Below are positions 27,168-36,560 of a DNA stretch of 64,000 nt, piece after piece. Made by a program: the position numbers and the translations under genes. Within the stretch, counting starts at the first letter, position 1; every line of letters starts with the position of its first letter. A model generated the notes under the pieces. That model was not told where the DNA came from, ran no database searches, and saw only the letters and a list, made by a program, of their open reading frames with translations. Location of the stretch: the NCBI RefSeq assembly GCF_900167345.1, contig NZ_FUXB01000006.1, positions 1-64,000 on the forward strand, given 5' to 3'. The stretch is from Vibrio cincinnatiensis DSM 19608 (GTDB lineage: Bacteria; Pseudomonadota; Gammaproteobacteria; Enterobacterales; Vibrionaceae).

Positions 27168-27182
27168 ATTTACACTGTAAAT
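27168..27182. other. parS2 centromere site after tmcA
   Basis: ATTTACACTGTAAAT, a perfect match and perfect inverted repeat, has its centre 37 bp from the previous parS2. The pair is about 5.8 kb from the origin copy. Confidence 0.9.
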
Positions 27183-27213
27183 CAGCACTGTTAATTTAGG
27201 CGATGTGAGAGAG

Positions 27214-27423
27214 ATGAGCATCAAGCAAGCAATGTATGATAAACAAACAATAACTAGGTATATAATGATTAAAACCACGACTTCCTCGGCGATACCGAAT
27301 AGACCCGCATTTACGCCTAAGATGGACAACTTTAAAGTTAGCTTATCTTATGAAGGATTGTCATTAAAGCCAGGCTGTGAGCAACGCTCGATCGAAGAGT
27401 TAAAACGAGACTATGCGCGATAA
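27214..27423 (+). CDS. Putative Fic antitoxin (YhfG/VbhA-like)
   Basis: This small protein of about 69 residues overlaps the fic start by 11 nt, the usual arrangement of class I Fic modules. It contains SLSYEG at residues 43-48, matching the inhibitory motif (S/T)xxxE(G/N) whose Glu blocks ATP binding in the partner. Its tail EELKRDYAR resembles the end of E. coli YhfG (ELRSHYER). The N-terminal part is unlike YhfG and could contain a different start (ATG at 27205 or internal ATGs), so the start is uncertain. The role is inferred from motif and position. Confidence 0.75.
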   Translation: MSIKQAMYDKQTITRYIMIKTTTSSAIPNRPAFTPKMDNFKVSLSYEGLSLKPGCEQRSIEELKRDYAR

Positions 27424-28009
27424 ATATGGAACCAAGCATGATAAGTATTGTTACCCAAATACTGACATTCTGGTAAATTTACTGAACATACAAGATGCAG
27501 CGCTGCTTGCTGAGGCAGAAGCTGCATTTACTGCCTACCGTTATCGCCATTATCAGTCTTTGGTCCGTCATTTAGATGACTTTCATTTCGAACACTTCAA
27601 ATATCTGCATTACTATTTGTTTCAAGACCTCTATGCTTGGGCGGGGCAGATCCGTGACGTGGATATTGCTAAGGGGACGACTCGCTTTTGTACCGTTAAT
27701 CGTATTGAACCGGAAGCTGAAAAAATCTTTTTGAAAATACCACTTCTTGGTCAGTTATCAGACCGTGAAGCATTGATCGAAGCCATTGCTGATCTCTTTT
27801 GTGATATTAATTTACTGCATCCTTTTCGTGAGGGGAATGGCCGCGTTGAGCGTTTCTTTTTTGAAGAAATGGTGTGTATGCTTGGCTATGACTTGGCATG
27901 GCCGTCAATTACGCAGCAGCAGTGGATTGAGGCAAATATTGTGGGCGTTCATGCTGATCTTGCTCCGCTGCAAGCTATTTTCTCACAGGCTCTTTCCTCT
28001 CCGGTTTAG
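27413..28009 (+). CDS. fic: Fic-family adenylyltransferase toxin
   Basis: This 198-residue class I Fic protein transfers AMP (or another nucleotide part) to target hydroxyl groups. The active-site loop HPFREGNGR at 136-144 is intact, including the catalytic His and the ATP-anion-binding residues. The N-terminal MRDKYGTKHDKYCYP and DLYAWAGQIRDVDIAKG segments match E. coli Fic. It is translationally coupled to the upstream SxxxEG protein. Targets of class I Fic toxins include DNA gyrase and topoisomerase IV in some species; the target here is unknown. Confidence 0.93.
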   Translation: MRDKYGTKHDKYCYPNTDILVNLLNIQDAALLAEAEAAFTAYRYRHYQSLVRHLDDFHFEHFKYLHYYLFQDLYAWAGQIRDVDIAKGTTRFCTVNRIEPEAEKIFLKIPLLGQLSDREALIEAIADLFCDINLLHPFREGNGRVERFFFEEMVCMLGYDLAWPSITQQQWIEANIVGVHADLAPLQAIFSQALSSPV

Positions 28010-28370
28010 CCCTGCCATTACAGGCTTTTTCCTTTTGTTCTACCTCAACCGTTTTTCTGATCGGTCGATTGTTAACCATCGCAAATTTGCTGACGAGAAA
28101 TTTTGCTTATTTACTTAATAAAGTTGATCAAGTCGACACGTTACTGCTTTATCGATGGCGCTTATTGATAAAAATGATTATGTTTATAAGAAAAAGCTTA
28201 TATTCGTATTTGTTGATGAGTACCAGAATATAAAGATAAAGGTGTATGTTGCACAGGCTGGATAGCATCGCAGAAGCATTCAGAATGGCAAGATAGGTTG
28301 TTTATAAAATACAGGCGAAAAGCGGTGGTAAGCCTTTATGTACGGCATAACCATCGATGTAGGAGAGAAT
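28010..28370. other. Intergenic stretch after fic
   Basis: This 361-bp AT-rich region has no good ORF, no clear terminator and no recognisable RNA. AGGAGAGAAT at its end is the ribosome site for the next gene. A TGATCA at about 28126 is isolated. Confidence 0.4.
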
Positions 28371-29684
28371 ATGTCGATTTCACGCAGAACTTTTTTAAAG
28401 GCTGGGGTTGGTATCGGGGTGCTTAGCGGCGCAGGTGTCGGATATCGAGAACTTTCAAAAACAAAAACCAATGCCAAAATTTTGATCGTGGGCGGTGGGG
28501 CTGCCGGGATAGGAATGGCCAACAAACTGAACCAGTATTTATCGGGAGCGGAGATTACCGTTGTTGAACCCAGAAATTTTCACTGGTATCAACCGGGGCA
28601 AACCTTGCTACTGGCTGGCTCTTATACACAGACCAGTGATGTAATGGCTGCTAACGAGCGTTATATTAGTGGTGACGTTCGTTGGGTTGAAGACGCGGTT
28701 ATTGAATACCGTCCAGATCATAATCAGGTGGTGACTCAGAAAGGAAACCGACTTGATTATGATTATCTTATTGTCGCAACGGGCGTTGAGCTTAGATACG
28801 ATCTTATCGAGGGGTTTGATACACAAGAAATTGGTCATAATGGTATTACCAGTATTTACTATAGCCCCGAGACGGGGCTGAAAAGCCACCAGCAAGCGTT
28901 AGACTTTGCTCAGCGTGGAGAAGGTAAAGTGGTTTGTACTCGACCTCAAGGGGCAATGAAGTGCGCTGGCGCTCCGATGAAAGCGACTAACTTACTGGAG
29001 TATTTTGTTGCTCAGGCGGGGAATCGGGAACACTTCACCTTTGATTATTTTACGGCAGAAGACTTTTTATTCTCTGTGCCAGTATTTGACCAAAGGATCC
29101 GTGAGATATGGGTGGAGCGGCAGATTCATCCACATTTTGAACATACCTTAACAGCGTTAGATTCTGCGAAGAAACAAGCTACCTTTATTCAACCAGATGG
29201 TCGCCAGCGGGTTGTCGATTGGGATTTTATCCATGTGGCACCGCCGATGACCGCTATCCAGTCTGTTCGAGAATCACCGCTTGCGGATCAAAACCTCTTT
29301 AAAGGCTATCTTGAAGTGGATAAATTTACGATGCAGCATTCCCGTTATGCTAATGTTTTTGGCATTGGAGATACTGTCGGGACTCCGATTGGAAAAACGG
29401 CGGCTTCCGTTAAGTCCCAGCTCCCTGTGGTTGCACAAAACCTGACGGCTTTAATTGAAGGTAGAGAACCTCAAGCTAAGTGGGATGGTTATACCTCTTG
29501 TCCTATGATTTTAGATGTTGGACATGCCATGCTATGGGAGTTTAACTATTCATTGAAGCCAGTCACGGCATTACCTTTTCATGTTGTTGATCCTTTAAAG
29601 AAAAGTAAGTTGGCTTGGGTCATGGAAGAGTCCATGATTAAGCCGGTATATGACATGATGCTCCATGGTTACAGCCCTATTTAA
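28371..29684 (+). CDS. Tat-exported sulfide:quinone oxidoreductase-like flavoprotein
   Basis: This FAD/NAD-linked disulfide-reductase-type protein of 437 residues has a twin-arginine signal MSISRRTFLKAGVGIGVLSG. A Rossmann motif ILIVGGGAAGIGMANKL follows. The SQR-like KCAGAPMKA motif holds one conserved Cys, and another occurs in TSCPMILD, which can supply the two redox Cys. The C-terminus has amphipathic, membrane-surface features. Sulfide or another sulfane donor with quinone as acceptor is the likely chemistry. The ATG at 28371 has a near-ideal ribosome site; an upstream ATG at 28338 would hide the Tat signal. It stands alone and is convergent with an AraC gene. Confidence 0.87.
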   Translation: MSISRRTFLKAGVGIGVLSGAGVGYRELSKTKTNAKILIVGGGAAGIGMANKLNQYLSGAEITVVEPRNFHWYQPGQTLLLAGSYTQTSDVMAANERYISGDVRWVEDAVIEYRPDHNQVVTQKGNRLDYDYLIVATGVELRYDLIEGFDTQEIGHNGITSIYYSPETGLKSHQQALDFAQRGEGKVVCTRPQGAMKCAGAPMKATNLLEYFVAQAGNREHFTFDYFTAEDFLFSVPVFDQRIREIWVERQIHPHFEHTLTALDSAKKQATFIQPDGRQRVVDWDFIHVAPPMTAIQSVRESPLADQNLFKGYLEVDKFTMQHSRYANVFGIGDTVGTPIGKTAASVKSQLPVVAQNLTALIEGREPQAKWDGYTSCPMILDVGHAMLWEFNYSLKPVTALPFHVVDPLKKSKLAWVMEESMIKPVYDMMLHGYSPI

Positions 29685-29701
29685 TTCATAGTGCTGGTTA
29701 G

Positions 29702-30514
29702 CTACTCGTGGTTAAGCTGGTGGGTATATTCTTGAGGGGAGCAGCCAAATTGCTGTTTAAAAGCGGCAATAAAGCTGCTGACGCTTTTATATCCTAGTGC
29801 ATGTGCGACAGCGGTTGAGCTCTCTCCTTGGCTTATTTTATCGAGAGAGTTCAGCAACCGAAATCGGCTTCGCCACTGTCGAAATGTTGTCCCTGTTTCT
29901 GCTTTGAATAATCGTTCAATGGTCCGAACACTTGCTCCCACCCACTGTGCAAGCTGAGGTAAGCTGTAGCTTATTTCGGGATGAGTCACCATATGGTTGA
30001 TCAATTTTTGAAGTCTGGGATCGGTTCCGGAAGGCAAGCGGACTTTTAATGGGCGAAGAAGCTCTAGCTCATCGATAGCAACTAACCCTAAACGTTGTTG
30101 CTTCGCTTCGTTAATGGAGGTGGTGCATTCTTCTGTTAGTCTTAACATGATTTCACGCATCAATGGACTCATGGCGAGCATGACGACGCTTTTTTCATGG
30201 GCTCGAACAGGATAAGAGGGATCAATATAGATATTGCGAATTTTTGCACTGGTTTCGCTGTTCACCTGATGATAAACCCCGCCAGGGATCCACATCGCAT
30301 AAGTTGAAGGTACAACCCATATTGCTTGTTCACTCGTGACTCTTAATACACCAGAGGCGGCCCACAGAAGTTGCCCCCGAGGATGCGCATGAGGAGCGAT
30401 ACCCGATTCCGCTAACATACTGCGCCCGTGAGTTAATACTGGGCGGTTGGCGTCCAGCGTATAAGCGACATTACTGGGTGATAACATTGTCGCTTTGGGA
30501 ATATATGTTGTCAT
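29702..30514 (-). CDS. AraC-family regulator, divergent from an SLC13 permease
   Basis: This 270-residue protein has an N-terminal cupin (HAHPRGQLLWAASGVLRV, a typical metal- or ligand-binding strand set) and a C-terminal AraC HTH pair (LPQLAQWVGASVRTIERLFK and VAHALGYKSVSSFIAAFKQQ). AAGGG precedes the ATG. Its promoter faces that of the SLC13-type permease 89 bp away, so it probably regulates that transporter. It belongs to the YdeC/NimR-like short cupin group by appearance. The ligand is unknown. Confidence 0.85.
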   Translation of the reverse strand: MTTYIPKATMLSPSNVAYTLDANRPVLTHGRSMLAESGIAPHAHPRGQLLWAASGVLRVTSEQAIWVVPSTYAMWIPGGVYHQVNSETSAKIRNIYIDPSYPVRAHEKSVVMLAMSPLMREIMLRLTEECTTSINEAKQQRLGLVAIDELELLRPLKVRLPSGTDPRLQKLINHMVTHPEISYSLPQLAQWVGASVRTIERLFKAETGTTFRQWRSRFRLLNSLDKISQGESSTAVAHALGYKSVSSFIAAFKQQFGCSPQEYTHQLNHE

Positions 30515-30603
30515 AATTTACCCTTAAAACGTCACCTCTTGTCGGCTATCTTAGAAGACGACACACTTTTTGTACAACTGTTCTCTGTATTAGGGCTTAA
30601 AAC

Positions 30604-31989
30604 ATGTTCACACGCATCAGTACCAAACAAGTTTTGATCATCGGAGTGCTGCTCTCATCGGCACTGATGGTGATGTTTCCATTTTCGGGTCACCCGCTCA
30701 ATTTCTCTTATAGTGCTGCTGTTGTGTTGTTAACACTGGCGCTGTGGAGTACGGGAGCGTTACCTCCATTTTTAACGGGTTTAATCTTTTTTTCTCTGGC
30801 TGTCATTTTTCAATTGGCTGAACCGAGTTTATTATTTTCCGGTTTTTCATCAACGGCGGTGTGGCTGATCATCTCAGGTTTTGTCATCGGAGCGGCCATT
30901 TCATCATCCGGCTTAGGCGATCGTGTTGCCGCCTTGATAGCGCCATTTTTAACGCAGAGCTATTCTCGGCTTATTTTGGGCTTAGTGGTGATGGCAATGG
31001 CGCTAGGGTTTGTGATGCCTTCCTCTGTGGGACGAGCCGTTGTGTTAGTTCCCATTGGTATGGCTTTAGCTGAACGCGTTGGATTTAGCAAAGGCAGTAA
31101 TGGACGAATTGGCATTGCCGTTGCGCTTGCCATTGCATGCAATATGCCTAGCTTTGCGGTGTTGCCTTCTAATATTCCCAATATGATTTTGGCGGGATCC
31201 AGTGAAACTTTATTTGGTTTACATTTTGGCTATACCGAATATTTGTTACTGCACTTTCCCATTTTAGGCATTGTTAAGTCCTTGTTTCTTGTTTGGTTGG
31301 TATTGCGTCTTTTTCCCGCCGAGATCACGAGGACGGAGGCGGCGGAAGCAACTTCTCTCTCTTATGATCGAAAACAGCAGAAAAAAGTGATTGCTTTGCT
31401 TGGTATGACGTTATTTTTCTGGGTGACGGATTCTATTCATGGCGTTAATCCCGCTTGGGTGGGATTAGCTACGGCGGTCATTTTACTCATGCCAAAACTG
31501 GGTGTAGTTGAGCCCAAATCTTTTAATCGTTCCATTGATTTTGCTACGGTCGTTTTTGTTGCAGCAGCATTAGGGTTGGGAGCTTTAGTGAATGTATCGG
31601 GCCTTGGCGCTGCGATGGGGGAGTTATTTAGCCATTTATTACCGACTTCCAGTGATCATAGTTTTTTAAGTTTCATGGCACTATCGCTCATTTCAACCTT
31701 GACCGGCTTGGTGGCGACCATTCCGGGTGTACCTACGGTGCTGTCTCCGATGGCGGCAGATTTTGCTCAGGCAAGTGGTTTTTCTTTATCTGCCGTTTTA
31801 ATGACTCAGGTCATCGGTTTTTCTACTGTAATTTTTCCCTACCAAGTGGGACCACTGATTGTAGCGATGCAACTGTCCAACGAATCATTAGCTAAGTTAG
31901 TCAAAGTTACGTTGCCTTTGGCTGGGATAACGGTGGCCCTGTTAATGCCACTCGACTATTTTTGGTGGTTACTATTAGGTTGGATCTAA
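30604..31989 (+). CDS. SLC13/DASS-like anion permease
   Basis: This integral membrane protein of 461 residues has about 12 hydrophobic segments and internal pseudo-repeat structure. FVMPSSVGRAVVLVPIG and TLTGLVATIPGVPTVLSPM occupy the positions where DASS carriers have SNT substrate loops, but the SNT triplets are replaced. It therefore sits in the wider SLC13/ArsB-NhaD-like clan, and the substrate, probably an organic or inorganic anion, cannot be inferred. It is divergent from the AraC regulator. The ribosome site is weak. Confidence 0.78.
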   Translation: MFTRISTKQVLIIGVLLSSALMVMFPFSGHPLNFSYSAAVVLLTLALWSTGALPPFLTGLIFFSLAVIFQLAEPSLLFSGFSSTAVWLIISGFVIGAAISSSGLGDRVAALIAPFLTQSYSRLILGLVVMAMALGFVMPSSVGRAVVLVPIGMALAERVGFSKGSNGRIGIAVALAIACNMPSFAVLPSNIPNMILAGSSETLFGLHFGYTEYLLLHFPILGIVKSLFLVWLVLRLFPAEITRTEAAEATSLSYDRKQQKKVIALLGMTLFFWVTDSIHGVNPAWVGLATAVILLMPKLGVVEPKSFNRSIDFATVVFVAAALGLGALVNVSGLGAAMGELFSHLLPTSSDHSFLSFMALSLISTLTGLVATIPGVPTVLSPMAADFAQASGFSLSAVLMTQVIGFSTVIFPYQVGPLIVAMQLSNESLAKLVKVTLPLAGITVALLMPLDYFWWLLLGWI

Positions 31990-32071
31990 TCTCGGTTTAA
32001 TCTATTCGATCATTCATGGTAGGCTGAATGAGTGTCTCTTTTCTTAGATCTCTTATTCAGTTTGCCGTATC

Positions 32072-32413
32072 ATGAGATACGCGTTCCCATTGTCGATGTT
32101 CATGATAACTCAAATTCCCATTTCCTTTTCGAGTGACACCCTTTCCTCATCTTCAGTTAGCTGTTCTCAGTGTCGGGCTTGCTGCTGTCGGCTTGAAGTG
32201 ATGATTATTAGTGATACAGGGGTGCCTAAACAGCACATTGCGGTTGATCAATGGGGTGGGGAAACGATGCGTCGTTTGGAAGATGGATGGTGCTCCGCTT
32301 TAGATCGTGAAACCTTTATGTGTACTATTTATGAACAGCGGCCTTGGGTTTGTCGCGCCTTCGAAATGGGGGATTATGAGTGTTTACAAGAGCGAAAATC
32401 ACTTAACCCTTAG
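32072..32413 (+). CDS. YkgJ-family cysteine cluster protein
   Basis: This protein of up to 113 residues carries a CSQCRACCCRLE cluster and further Cys in WCSALD, FMCTIYEQRPWVCRAFE and YECLQ. This pattern is typical of the YkgJ/CxxCxxCC family and probably binds Zn2+ or an Fe-S cluster. The biochemical function of the family is not established. Start choice is uncertain: ATGs at 32072, 32096 and 32102 are all possible and none has a good ribosome site. Confidence 0.82.
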   Translation: MRYAFPLSMFMITQIPISFSSDTLSSSSVSCSQCRACCCRLEVMIISDTGVPKQHIAVDQWGGETMRRLEDGWCSALDRETFMCTIYEQRPWVCRAFEMGDYECLQERKSLNP

Positions 32414-32639
32414 ATCTTATATGGTATTAACGTCGATTCCTTATTGGTGAATTTCGGTGATTGATATCAGTTTTTCCTATTGCAAGCGGTTGAAAAACTT
32501 TTTTGTCCTTGGAAATAATCTCGACTATTTTCATAAAAAATGGGTTAGTTCTGCTGCTTGGCTCCTGCTAGCCTACGGCCCACAGAATTTCTCTCGGTGA
32601 GAAATTGATATCAGCATGGGTTACCCTCAGGAGCAAAAG

Positions 32640-33788
32640 ATGTCTAGCGTATTTTATATTCCTTCCACCAATTTAATGGGCCCAGGTTGCCTAGCTGAAG
32701 CGACTCAAGTTATTGCCTCTCATGGTTTTAAGCGAGTTTTAATTGTAACGGACCGGTTCCTTAACCAAATGGGGGTGGCAGAGAAGGTGATGACTTTGCT
32801 TAACCAAGTGGGGGTCTCTTCCGTTATTTTTGATGAAACCAAACCGAACCCAACCGTTGAAAATGTACAAAATGGCTTAGCAAAATTACAGCAAGAGCAA
32901 TGTGATAGCGTACTTTCTCTAGGGGGTGGTTCACCGCATGACTGTGCCAAAGGTATTGCACTATTAGCCGCTAATGGGGGTGAAATTAAAGATTACGAAG
33001 GCGTTGACCGCTCGGCAAAGCCCCAATTGCCTTTATTTTCCGTTAATACAACGGCAGGGACGGCATCAGAAATGACCCGTTTCTGTATTATTACCGATGA
33101 TGAGCGTCATATAAAAATGGCGATTGTTGACAAGCATGTGACACCTATGATGTCGGTCAATGATCCGGAATTGATGTTGGCAAAACCGGCTTCACTGACG
33201 GCAGCAACGGGGATGGATGCATTGACTCATGCGATTGAGGCGTATGTATCTACGGCGGCGACCCCTATTACCGATGCGGTTGCACTCAAAGCGATTGAAA
33301 TGATCGAAGCAAATTTACGCCAAGCCGTTAAGCAGGGTGATGATATTTCCGCTCGTGACAATATGGCTTATGCACAATTTATGGCGGGAATGGCATTTAA
33401 TAATGCCTCTTTAGGGTATGTACATGCCATTGCGCACCAACTTGGTGGGTTTTATGACCTACCTCATGGTGTGTGTAACGCGGTATTGCTTCCCCATGTT
33501 CAACGGTTTAACAGCCAAGTGGCGGCAGAGCGCTTATGTGATGTTGCTCATGCTATGGGGGTAAATACCGCTGATATGACGGCAGAGCAAGGAGCGAATG
33601 CGGCAATCAAGGCCATTTGTCAATTGTCAGAGGACGTTGGTATTCCATCAGGGCTTGCTCAGCTTGGAGTAAAAGAGCAAGATTTTACGGTTCTTGCTGA
33701 TAATGCCCTCAAAGATGCTTGTGGGTTTACCAACCCTAAAGCCGCATCACAGGCGGAGATCATTGCGATTCTAAAAGCGGCGATGTAA
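32640..33788 (+). CDS. Iron-containing (group III) alcohol dehydrogenase
   Basis: This 382-residue NAD(P)-dependent alcohol dehydrogenase has the [11 protein letters not shown] nucleotide loop, [11 protein letters not shown], and the metal-binding region [13 protein letters not shown] with later His in [19 protein letters not shown]. These are typical of the YiaY/AdhB/FucO group. Substrates could be short-chain alcohols, 1,2-propanediol or L-threonine-type compounds; sequence alone does not decide. The ATG at 32640 follows CAGGAGC, while the upstream in-frame ATG at 32616 has no ribosome site. It is followed by a terminator and then an AraC gene that may control it. Confidence 0.92.
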   Translation: MSSVFYIPSTNLMGPGCLAEATQVIASHGFKRVLIVTDRFLNQMGVAEKVMTLLNQVGVSSVIFDETKPNPTVENVQNGLAKLQQEQCDSVLSLGGGSPHDCAKGIALLAANGGEIKDYEGVDRSAKPQLPLFSVNTTAGTASEMTRFCIITDDERHIKMAIVDKHVTPMMSVNDPELMLAKPASLTAATGMDALTHAIEAYVSTAATPITDAVALKAIEMIEANLRQAVKQGDDISARDNMAYAQFMAGMAFNNASLGYVHAIAHQLGGFYDLPHGVCNAVLLPHVQRFNSQVAAERLCDVAHAMGVNTADMTAEQGANAAIKAICQLSEDVGIPSGLAQLGVKEQDFTVLADNALKDACGFTNPKAASQAEIIAILKAAM

Positions 33789-33795
33789 TGGTAAG

Positions 33796-33828
33796 CAAGG
33801 TATTCACCCTCGTGTGAATACCTTGTTT
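33796..33828 (+). terminator. Terminator of the alcohol dehydrogenase gene
   Basis: CAAGGTATTCAC (33796-33807), loop CCTCGT, GTGAATACCTTG (33814-33825), then TTT. A perfect 12-bp stem. Confidence 0.85.
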
Positions 33829-33958
33829 AGTCCTTTTATTTTTTGTTTCCTTTTCTCTTTCTCATCTTTGTTCCACGTTAATTTCCCGTTTTTTATTTCG
33901 ATCATCTCAATACCCGATTATGATAAGAGGCTGGAAGTAACGAAACACCGATTGACGA

Positions 33959-34825
33959 ATGAAAACAATCCATAGTTTTTGCCGTGTTGATGAAACACAG
34001 TATGCACTTGCTACCGACAAAGTTAATTTACTTTATTATCAATTACCCAAGCACTTTAGTGGTGAATACCATTGCTATGATAGGCCTCGGTTATGCACCA
34101 TCTTACAAGGTAGCAAAGAGGTGCGCATTAATCAGTATCAGCCATTTCGCTATTCGAAACAGCAGTGTGTGTTGCTTTCACCTTATACGGATGTCCACAT
34201 GTCGATGTCGGAACCAACCCGCGCCCTCGTGTATGAATTTAGTGATAGTTTGGTGGACAGTGTGATTGACCAAGTGGAAGACACGTTAGAGGTAAAGCCC
34301 ACTCTTGACCCAAAAATGGGGTCTTTTCAGTTAGATAAACTTGATGAACGCCTCTTTTCACTGCATGTTCGAACTCAAGAAATCCTTCGTAGCGGTGATG
34401 CAAACCTTTCCTTTTTACTGGACTTGGTTAGCCAAGAGCTCGTGTATGAACTACTGAAGCGTCAAGGGTGTAATGACATCCTCTCTTTGCATCAACATCA
34501 CCCGATTAGCCGAATCGTTCGCTTAATGCAGTCTGAGAAGGGGAGGGCAATGTCGGTGTCTCATTTTGCCGAAGAAGTGAACATATCTCTGTCTCGTTTT
34601 AGCCAAAAATTTAAGCAGATTACCGGACAAACACCCACCGCCTATTTAACAGAAATAAAATTGCAACAGGCCAAACCTTTGCTTCGACAAGTGTCTGTAA
34701 CAGAAGCGGCATTGGAGCTTGGCTATGAAAACATTTCTTACTTTATTCGTTTATTTAAAAATAAGTTTGGCCTGACACCCAAACAATATCAGGTGCAGTA
34801 TCAAGCCGGAATACCGGTTGGTTAA
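33959..34825 (+). CDS. AraC-family regulator downstream of the alcohol dehydrogenase
   Basis: This 288-residue regulator has an N-terminal sensing domain that looks like the AraC_N type (HCYDRPRLCTILQGSKEVRIN) and a C-terminal HTH pair (VSHFAEEVNISLSRFSQKFK, AALELGYENISYFIRLFKNK). The N-terminal layout is that of regulators often paired with short-chain dehydrogenases or aldehyde-stress genes. It lies in the same direction as the alcohol dehydrogenase but after a terminator, so it has its own promoter. The signal is unknown. A parS2 site lies 48 nt past its stop. Confidence 0.85.
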   Translation: MKTIHSFCRVDETQYALATDKVNLLYYQLPKHFSGEYHCYDRPRLCTILQGSKEVRINQYQPFRYSKQQCVLLSPYTDVHMSMSEPTRALVYEFSDSLVDSVIDQVEDTLEVKPTLDPKMGSFQLDKLDERLFSLHVRTQEILRSGDANLSFLLDLVSQELVYELLKRQGCNDILSLHQHHPISRIVRLMQSEKGRAMSVSHFAEEVNISLSRFSQKFKQITGQTPTAYLTEIKLQQAKPLLRQVSVTEAALELGYENISYFIRLFKNKFGLTPKQYQVQYQAGIPVG

Positions 34826-34872
34826 TTGAATAAGAAACAAAGTGAGGGGGTAAATAGGCACTTTTTGTGCCT

Positions 34873-34887
34873 ATTTACAGTGTAAAC
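34873..34887. other. parS2 centromere site between convergent genes
   Basis: ATTTACAGTGTAAAC, identical to the copy at 27131, is placed 12 bp from the stop codon of the chemoreceptor gene. It lies about 13.5 kb from the origin copy. Confidence 0.9.
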
Positions 34888-34898
34888 TCTTCAACCGT

Positions 34899-36560
34899 TT
34901 ATACTTTAAATCGCCCGACTAACTGATAGAGTTCATTGGCTCGACCATTTAATGTTTGGCTACCGCTTCTGTTCTCATTCGCCAGATCGGCCGATTGGCT
35001 ACTTTGATCAGAGATAACCACAATGCGTTGAGAGATCTCTTGCCCTACGAGGCTTTGCTCTTCTGTTGCGGTAGCGATCAGCGAATTCATATCCATTATG
35101 GTGCCTATCGATTGCTGGATTTTTTCCAATGCTTTCGCGGCATCGCTGGCTTCTTTTACCGTCGATGAGCTGCGGTTTTGGCTGGAATCCATTGCTCTGA
35201 CCGCATTGTCTGAGGCTGTTTTTAACTGTTGAATCATCGTATGAATTTCTTCAGTGCTGTCTTGAGTTCGGCTGGCGAGTTTACGGACTTCATCTGCCAC
35301 AACTGCAAAACCTCGTCCTTGATCGCCTGCTCGTGCGGCTTCTATTGCCGCATTGAGTGCCAGCAGGTTTGTTTGCTCAGCAATATCTTGAATGACTTCC
35401 AGTGAGCGGGAAATATTCTGTACATCGTCCTCCAGTTTCGAAATGACATGGCTGGCTTCTGCGACTTCGACGGCTAAGGCCTGTACAGATTGTGCGGCTG
35501 ATTCAACAATCGTGTGTGCATCCAAGGCATTATCTTCGGCCTCTTTTGCTGATTGAGCCGCTTGGCTGGCATTATTGGATATTTCATGGGCGGTCGTGGT
35601 CATTTCTGTCATCGCGGTTGCAACCTGTTCGGTCTCTTCCCGTTGATTTGACGCTAAATCATCGACTTGAGCGGCTCGTTGCGTCATAGCATCGGTTTCA
35701 CTGACTACTTGTTGGCCGACTTGATGAACGCGCTGAATGATCTCTTGTAAACTGGCAACGAACGTATTGAAATTGTGACTTAAGCGGGCAAATTCAGGAA
35801 TATTAAAGCTTTCCATTCGTGCTGTTAGGTCGGCATCACCACTGGCAAAAGAGCGAATCGATTTATCAAGGATATCCAAAGGGTGCATAATGCTTCGGTT
35901 AAGCAGGACCACCATGATTCCGACGATAATAACAATGACACTGGCAATAGAGGCTAATGTCCATAAACTGCTGGTCAGTTGTTCTTCTGCCCGTTGTTCC
36001 ATCGCTGCAATTTCAGCATCGACATCATCCGTATAAAAACCCGTTCCAATGGTGAGATCCCATTGAGGGAGGTAGACAGAATAGCTCAACTTAGGCAGAG
36101 GCTGGGATTCGCCAGGCTTGGGAAAGTAGTAAATGGAGAATTGGTTCTTTTTCGCATTATTAATGAGGTCTCGGATAAGGTAGTTACCTTGGGTATCGGT
36201 CATGTTGATAAAGTTTTCCCCAAGCCCAGCACGACTTTGACCAAGGAGGAGGCGAGTTCCTTTGCTGTCATAACCAAAAATATAACCATCGGAACCAAAT
36301 CGAATTTCACGTAAAATTGTCATCACCTCTTCCAGTGATGCTTGCTGTTTCCGCAGTGGCTCGATCGCTGATTCTGCAATCTCTAGATAGGATTTCAGTT
36401 CGGCTTTTTTCATTTCCATCATGGCTGAACGGGTGGCAACCATTTGCTCATGGCTTAGGGTCTGCGTTTCTGAAAATGTGGAATAAATCATACTCAGGGT
36501 AATGAGTAGTAAAGGAGCGATCGATAAGATATAAAGTCGGTGGCGTATAGTCAGATTCAT
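34899..36560 (-). CDS. Methyl-accepting chemotaxis protein (single Cache)
   Basis: This membrane chemoreceptor of 553 residues has TM1 at about 8-28, a periplasmic single-Cache sensing region ([19 protein letters not shown]), TM2 near 200, HAMP (about 215-270), and a signalling domain with the conserved tip [20 protein letters not shown]. It feeds CheA/CheW elsewhere. The ATG at 36560 is preferred to 36572 because GGAAGAG precedes it and TM1 follows directly. Single-Cache receptors often sense small organic acids; the ligand is unknown. It is convergent with the AraC gene. Confidence 0.93.
   Translation of the reverse strand: MNLTIRHRLYILSIAPLLLITLSMIYSTFSETQTLSHEQMVATRSAMMEMKKAELKSYLEIAESAIEPLRKQQASLEEVMTILREIRFGSDGYIFGYDSKGTRLLLGQSRAGLGENFINMTDTQGNYLIRDLINNAKKNQFSIYYFPKPGESQPLPKLSYSVYLPQWDLTIGTGFYTDDVDAEIAAMEQRAEEQLTSSLWTLASIASVIVIIVGIMVVLLNRSIMHPLDILDKSIRSFASGDADLTARMESFNIPEFARLSHNFNTFVASLQEIIQRVHQVGQQVVSETDAMTQRAAQVDDLASNQREETEQVATAMTEMTTTAHEISNNASQAAQSAKEAEDNALDAHTIVESAAQSVQALAVEVAEASHVISKLEDDVQNISRSLEVIQDIAEQTNLLALNAAIEAARAGDQGRGFAVVADEVRKLASRTQDSTEEIHTMIQQLKTASDNAVRAMDSSQNRSSSTVKEASDAAKALEKIQQSIGTIMDMNSLIATATEEQSLVGQEISQRIVVISDQSSQSADLANENRSGSQTLNGRANELYQLVGRFKV

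Noticed and set aside
30604..31989. Assignment of the SLC13-like permease as a dicarboxylate carrier
   Set aside because: Both SNT substrate motifs are replaced, unlike the gene at 49074, so no substrate was claimed.
35006..35011. Isolated TGATCA motifs in genes and spacers (for example 28126, 35006, 59943)
   Set aside because: Single palindromes without the GGAA flank are expected by chance and lie mostly within coding sequence.
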